Assembly (NCBI GenBank): GCA_036008175.1 | Contig: DASYOB010000066.1 | Location: forward strand, 1-8,894 | Direction: 5' to 3' | Length of the DNA stretch: 8,894 nt | Source: DATARH01 sp036008175 | GTDB lineage: Bacteria; Pseudomonadota; Alphaproteobacteria; ATCC43930; CGMCC-115725 | Shown: one piece after another, positions 5,802-8,894 of the stretch | Layout: every line of letters starts with the position of its first letter | Numbering within the stretch: position 1 is the first letter of the stretch | Program-made: the position numbers and the translations under genes | Notes under the pieces: generated by a model | Told to the model about the DNA's origin: nothing | What the model saw: only the letters and a program-made list of their open reading frames with translations | The model's database searches: none

Positions 5802-6860
5802 TTACACCGGCTCCAACGGGGCGTGCAGGCGCGTCTGCGGGCAGATGATGCCGCCGCGATCGCCTATCGTCGTACTGCCGTAGCGCTCGGCAAAGACCGG
5901 CGGCAGCGGCCGGGCGCCCGGCGCGGCGAGCCACAAGCGCAGCAGGTGCCGCTTGCGCTCCGGCTCCGGCCAGTCCAGGAAAGCAGTGCGGTCGTGCAGG
6001 ACCGTGTGGTTGTGCAGAAACTGCATGTCGCCTGGCCGCAGCTCCATATCGAGCCGCAAATCGGAATCGTTGGCCAGGGTGTCCAACATCTCGAGGGCCT
6101 CGAGGTCCTCAGCCGACAGCTGCCGCGCCTCGGGGAAGCGCTGGGCCGATCTGATGTACGTCCCTGAATAAATTGCCGAGAGATAACCGGCGTAGTCATT
6201 GTAGACCGGCATCTCGAAAAACGGCTTCTTGCCTTCCGGTACCTCGCCACGGCGGTCGGTTGGGAAGGACTGAAACAGGCGCCGGACCAGATCCGGCCGC
6301 CGCGTCGCCATTTCATTGTAGATCGCCATCGAGCTGACGATTGACGACAGCCCGCCGGATCTCGCGGTCTTAAGGCACAGTAGGCCGACGATGTCGCAGG
6401 AATCGGTGTGGAAATGCTGCCGCTCGGTCGTCTGGTAGGTGCGGACATTCGGATCGCTGGTCGCCAGCCCGAGGTCGCGCACATGCCCCAATAGGTGCCC
6501 CATGGCGTTCTGCGAGCGGGGATTGCCGAAATAGCTACCGATGCCGCAATAGGCCGCCGCGCTGTCGGCGATCGGCCGGTCGTCAACCGGCAGGCCGCGG
6601 AGCAGCACGAAACCGCGGCCATTCAGTACCTCCTCGCGCAACCGGTCGAGCTTGGTCCCCAAGTTTGGCAGCGGGAAATCGGCTGGGCGGATCTCGGCGA
6701 TGTCGAGGCCGCACGCCCGCGCCGCTGCGGTCGCGGCCTCGATTTCGGCGATTTCATTCGGCGACAGCCGGTAGATCCATTCGTCCTCGCGACTACGCAG
6801 ATCGCGGCCGAGCCATGCCGAAGGGCCTTCGATCAGCGGTCGCGGCGGTGCAACATTCAT
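5802..6860 (-). CDS. TauD/TfdA-like Fe(II)/2-oxoglutarate-dependent dioxygenase
   Basis: A 352-residue cytosolic oxygenase of the clavaminate synthase-like/TauD superfamily. It is expected to hydroxylate a substrate while decarboxylating 2-oxoglutarate to succinate and CO2. The iron-binding facial triad is visible: His151 and Asp153 in QHFHTD, and the distal His, most likely His289 in VLHDRTAF, which resembles the LHGR motif of gamma-butyrobetaine hydroxylase-like enzymes. The 2-oxoglutarate-anchoring Arg is probably Arg308 in RHLLRLW. An N-terminal region of about 75 residues precedes the catalytic GRGFVLLRGLPV (81-92). The start is well supported, with GAGGA seven bases before the ATG at 6860, inside a 14-base gap after the amidohydrolase stop. 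It is therefore the second gene of a tight operon. The substrate is unknown; taurine itself is unlikely given the longer chain and different context. Confidence 0.88.
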   Translation of the reverse strand: MNVAPPRPLIEGPSAWLGRDLRSREDEWIYRLSPNEIAEIEAATAAARACGLDIAEIRPADFPLPNLGTKLDRLREEVLNGRGFVLLRGLPVDDRPIADSAAAYCGIGSYFGNPRSQNAMGHLLGHVRDLGLATSDPNVRTYQTTERQHFHTDSCDIVGLLCLKTARSGGLSSIVSSMAIYNEMATRRPDLVRRLFQSFPTDRRGEVPEGKKPFFEMPVYNDYAGYLSAIYSGTYIRSAQRFPEARQLSAEDLEALEMLDTLANDSDLRLDMELRPGDMQFLHNHTVLHDRTAFLDWPEPERKRHLLRLWLAAPGARPLPPVFAERYGSTTIGDRGGIICPQTRLHAPLEPV

Positions 6861-6874
6861 CGTATGTCCTCAGA

Positions 6875-7822
6875 TCAGGCGGTTTTCGGAAAATCGTAAA
6901 GCACCGCCGGGTTCTCGACCAGGATGTGATGTCTCAGCTTCTCATCCGGCGCCCAAGCGAGCAGCAGGTCGAACAACACCGCGTCGTCGGGCTTCTTCTC
7001 GCGCTCCGAGGGATGCGGCCAATCGCTGCCCCAAACCAGCCGCTCCGGCGCCGCCTTGACGTAAGCCTGCGCTACTGCGGTCGAGTCGGCGTAGGTCGGC
7101 GGTCCGACCTTGGTATCGGCGTACGCGCCCGACAACTTGACCCAGGTCTTACCTTTGTCGATCAGCGCCCGCACCTTGCCGAACAGCGGGTGGCTCACGC
7201 CGTCAGGCTCCGGGATATGGGCGAGATGGTCGAAGACGATCGGCGACGGCACCTTTTCGAGGATCGGCATGATCTCCATGATCTTGTCGGCGGTCGCGTT
7301 GATCTGGATATGCCAGCCGAGATCATTCACCCGCTTCGACAGCGGCTCGATCATTTCCGGCGTGGTCGCGCCAACCTGCGCCAGGTTGAAGCGGATGCCG
7401 CGCGCGCCCTGCTCGTGCATGCGCTTCAGATCGGCGTCCGAGACGGTGTCGTTGACGACGACCACGGCGCGCGCCTCGGGCCCGAACGCGGTAACGGCAT
7501 CGAGCGTCACGCGATTATCGGTGCCATAGGTCGAGGGCTGCACGACGACATGGCGGCTGGTGCCAATCCGCTTCTGCAGTGCGCGGTAGTCCTCGACGAG
7601 AGCGTCGCCTGGGCGCAGCACCGCCTTGGGATCGACGGGATATTTCGCGTCATAGATGTGGTGATGGCAGTCGCAGGCATTCGCCGGCGCTTTGAGTTTT
7701 GGCGGCTCAGTCCCCTCCGACCATTTGACCTGCTGCGCCATTGCCATCCGCGTACCACCAGTGAGAAGAGCCGCGGCCGCGCCCGCCGACATCATCAATA
7801 CGTCGCGCCGATCGCGGTTCAT
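6875..7822 (-). CDS. Tat-exported amidohydrolase, 2-pyrone-4,6-dicarboxylate lactonase-like (COG3618)
   Basis: A 315-residue hydrolase of the amidohydrolase superfamily, near LigI-type lactonases. These open a lactone ring by hydrolysis, LigI acting in lignin-aromatic catabolism. The N-terminus MNRDRRDVLMMS followed by a hydrophobic stretch and AMA at 27-29 looks like a Tat signal with cleavage before QQV, so the mature enzyme should be periplasmic. LigI itself is cytosolic, so this is a notable difference. Active-site residues are visible: the HxH of DCHHHIYD (His53, His55), QPSTYGTDN (95-103), RGIRFN (141-146), His171 in WHIQIN, FDHLAHIP (197-204), and Asp267 in WGSDWPHP. Related enzymes act on other lactones, such as sulfomuconolactone, so the substrate is open. 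The ATG at 7822 has GGGGGGAA upstream. It is the first gene of an operon with the dioxygenase and diverges from the dienelactone-hydrolase gene. Confidence 0.88.
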   Translation of the reverse strand: MNRDRRDVLMMSAGAAAALLTGGTRMAMAQQVKWSEGTEPPKLKAPANACDCHHHIYDAKYPVDPKAVLRPGDALVEDYRALQKRIGTSRHVVVQPSTYGTDNRVTLDAVTAFGPEARAVVVVNDTVSDADLKRMHEQGARGIRFNLAQVGATTPEMIEPLSKRVNDLGWHIQINATADKIMEIMPILEKVPSPIVFDHLAHIPEPDGVSHPLFGKVRALIDKGKTWVKLSGAYADTKVGPPTYADSTAVAQAYVKAAPERLVWGSDWPHPSEREKKPDDAVLFDLLLAWAPDEKLRHHILVENPAVLYDFPKTA

Positions 7823-7954
7823 CGCTTCCCCCCGGCTATCGTTTGCCCGCCAACCCTAGCACGGTTAAAGCAAACATCGCGATGGGCGCCGGCCTTATGG
7901 CGCCGTTATCCGAAGGCTCGCTCGATCGGGGATCTCACGCGTTTCAGCATCGGC

Positions 7955-7970
7955 ATCATCTTCAGATGAT
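7955..7970. promoter_or_regulatory. Candidate operator: perfect inverted repeat ATCATCT-TC-AGATGAT
   Basis: Two 7-base arms separated by two bases form a 16-bp palindrome near the middle of the divergent region. It lies 120 bases before the dienelactone-hydrolase ATG and 132 bases from the amidohydrolase ATG. The size and symmetry suit a dimeric repressor such as a GntR- or TetR-type protein. As an RNA hairpin the 2-base loop would be too tight, which favours a DNA site. The binding protein is not encoded in this window. Confidence 0.4.
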
Positions 7971-8074
7971 CCGGAACCCTCGTAATTGCGCGGACCCTGA
8001 GACGCCACCGCATCGATCATCCTCCGCTATGGCCGATTCGGCGGCGGCCGCTATTATCGCCGTCCCACTCGAAT

Positions 8075-8086
8075 AAGGAGGAGGAG
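8075..8086 (+). promoter_or_regulatory. Strong ribosome binding site for the dienelactone-hydrolase gene
   Basis: AAGGAGGAGGAG ends four bases before the ATG at 8091, so the core AAGGAGG lies at near-ideal spacing. It is the strongest Shine-Dalgarno sequence in the window and fixes the start. It suggests this gene is translated more efficiently than its neighbours, several of which have weak or no visible site. Confidence 0.8.
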
Positions 8087-8090
8087 CCCT

Positions 8091-8864
8091 ATGGCGAATG
8101 TACCCGGTGTCGTCACCGACCCCAGCCGCATCAAGGGCGGGGTCATCGCGCTGCCGAGCGGCGGCGCGCAGATCGCGGCCTATGTGGCGCGGCCGCACCA
8201 GCCCGGAAACTACCCTGGCATCGTCGTGATCCAGGAGGCGTTCGGGCTGGTCGATCACATTTGCGACCTGGCGCGACGCTTCGCCAATATCGGGTACAAC
8301 GCGGTGGCTCCCGCGCTTTACTGGCGGCGCGGCGCTCCCAAGGACCCGGATGTCATGGAGCAGGTGTTCCCGGTCATGTTCGGCCTGCCCGACAGCGAAG
8401 CGCTGCAGGACCTCAATGCTGCCGCCGACTACCTGAACGCGATGCCCGGCGCGACCGGCAAAATCGGCGCGATCGGCTTCTGCTCGGGCGGCCGGCACAC
8501 GCTGCTGTTCGCGTGCAACAGCAACAAGGTGAATGCGGCGATCGATTGCTGGGGCGGATTCATCCAGCGGGCCACCCCCGACGCAGAAACCACCGCAGCG
8601 CGCCCGAAGGCGCCGCTCGACATGGTCGGTCAATTGCACTGTCCGCTGTTCGGCGTGTTTGGCGAAGAAGACCAGAACCCGCCGGTCGCGCTCGAAGCAG
8701 AGCTGAAGAAACGCGCGCAGGCCGCCGGCAAGGACGTGACGACCAAGATCTATAACGGCGCCGGGCACGCCTTCCTCGCCGACTACCGGCCGAGCTACCG
8801 CGAAGCTCCGGCCACCGAGCTGTGGGGCGACATTCAGTCGTTCTTCGGCAAGCACCTGAAATAG
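8091..8864 (+). CDS. Dienelactone hydrolase family protein
   Basis: A 257-residue cytosolic alpha/beta-hydrolase. The family type enzyme opens dienelactone to maleylacetate in chloroaromatic degradation, but many members act on other lactones or esters. The Cys-type catalytic triad is complete: nucleophile Cys131 in GFCSGG (129-134), Asp194 in GEEDQNPP and His226 in GAGHAF. Glu49 in IQEAFG matches the Glu36 that partners the cysteine in the Pseudomonas enzyme. Arg79 or Arg80 in YWRRGAP may stand for substrate-binding Arg81. The second substrate-binding arginine (Arg206 in HSFAR) is Ala230 here, so the classic dienelactone substrate is doubtful. The segment AFLADYRPSY (227-236) is typical of the wider family. 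The start is fixed by the strong ribosome binding site. The gene is followed 13 bases later by a hairpin. Confidence 0.92.
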   Translation: MANVPGVVTDPSRIKGGVIALPSGGAQIAAYVARPHQPGNYPGIVVIQEAFGLVDHICDLARRFANIGYNAVAPALYWRRGAPKDPDVMEQVFPVMFGLPDSEALQDLNAAADYLNAMPGATGKIGAIGFCSGGRHTLLFACNSNKVNAAIDCWGGFIQRATPDAETTAARPKAPLDMVGQLHCPLFGVFGEEDQNPPVALEAELKKRAQAAGKDVTTKIYNGAGHAFLADYRPSYREAPATELWGDIQSFFGKHLK

Positions 8865-8877
8865 CAGAACGAGCCCT

Positions 8878-8894
8878 CTCCCGGTTTGCGGGAG
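8878..8894 (+). terminator. Probable terminator hairpin, cut by the window end
   Basis: CTCCCG (8878-8883) pairs perfectly with CGGGAG (8889-8894) around the loop GTTTG, 13 bases after the dienelactone-hydrolase stop. The bases before the left arm (GCCCT at 8873-8877) suggest the stem continues past the window as AGGGC, giving the CCCTCTCCCG…CGGGAGAGGG hairpin that I recall as frequent after genes in Bradyrhizobium-like genomes. A T-tract, if any, is out of view. Confidence 0.6.

Larger units (their letters stand above)
7823..8090. promoter_or_regulatory. Divergent control region between amidohydrolase operon and dienelactone-hydrolase gene
   Basis: These 268 bases contain no supported gene and should hold promoters for both directions. 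Visible elements are two copies of GGCGCC (7885-7890 and 7899-7904) separated by eight bases, a perfect inverted repeat at 7955-7970 (listed separately) and the strong ribosome binding site at 8075-8086. A 77-codon plus-strand frame ends at 8076, but it lacks a ribosome binding site and recognisable composition and is not called. No regulator gene is adjacent, and no reliable -35/-10 boxes were found by eye. Confidence 0.45.

Noticed and set aside
7885..7904. Two GGCGCC copies that could pair as a stem
   Set aside because: Each hexamer is self-complementary and common in high-GC DNA. There are no flanking complementary bases to extend the stem and no T-tract.
6665..7969. 434-codon plus-strand open frame opposite the amidohydrolase and dioxygenase start
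   Set aside because: It is antisense to two well-supported genes and the result of GC-biased codon use. There is no ribosome binding site or domain.
7843..8076. 77-codon plus-strand frame in the divergent control region
   Set aside because: It has no ribosome binding site and mixed low-complexity composition, covers the palindrome, and its stop merges into the next gene's ribosome binding site. A leader peptide cannot be excluded but is unsupported.

Overview
This is an ordinary GC-rich chromosomal stretch of a proteobacterium. The best guess is an alphaproteobacterium of the Bradyrhizobium/Rhodopseudomonas type (Hyphomicrobiales). That guess rests on high GC with strong third-position GC bias, the protein families present, and two kinds of intergenic palindrome that I associate from memory with those genomes. 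No rRNA, tRNA, CRISPR array, integrase, transposase or phage gene is visible. The window holds nine complete protein genes and the first 49 bases of a tenth. No gene-free stretch exceeds 300 bases.

Layout, left to right. A truncated minus-strand gene starts at 49. An intergenic hairpin built of CGCAGAG/CGCGGAG-type repeats follows (71-147). A D-2-hydroxyacid dehydrogenase on the minus strand (171-1142) diverges from an FMN-dependent alpha-hydroxyacid oxidase on the plus strand (1315-2412). A plus-strand lipid-kinase-like gene (2523-3404) follows. It converges, with only 11 bases between stop codons, on a two-gene minus-strand operon: a RidA-family protein (4590-5057), then a FemAB/GNAT-like acyltransferase of the COG3146 type (3416-4576). 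Divergent from ridA is a small exported protein of unknown function (5181-5798). It converges almost stop to stop on a second minus-strand operon: a Tat-exported amidohydrolase of the pyrone-dicarboxylate-lactonase type (6875-7822), then a TauD/TfdA-like Fe(II)/2-oxoglutarate dioxygenase (5802-6860). Divergent from that operon is a dienelactone-hydrolase family gene (8091-8864), followed by a hairpin cut by the window end.

How the genes may work together (inference). The right third looks like a small catabolic locus. It has two candidate lactone or ester hydrolases and one ring or side-chain oxygenase around a shared 268-bp control region, which carries a perfect 7+7 inverted repeat. The left third pairs two 2-hydroxyacid oxidoreductases that usually have opposite stereo-preference. 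The middle is housekeeping: enamine/imine detoxification, a lipid-kinase-like protein and an acyltransferase. I see no convincing evidence of a wholly new system. The points most worth a second look are the lipid-kinase homologue lacking the usual DGE catalytic motif, the lactonase/dioxygenase locus with its palindrome, and the oxidase with a shortened active-site loop.
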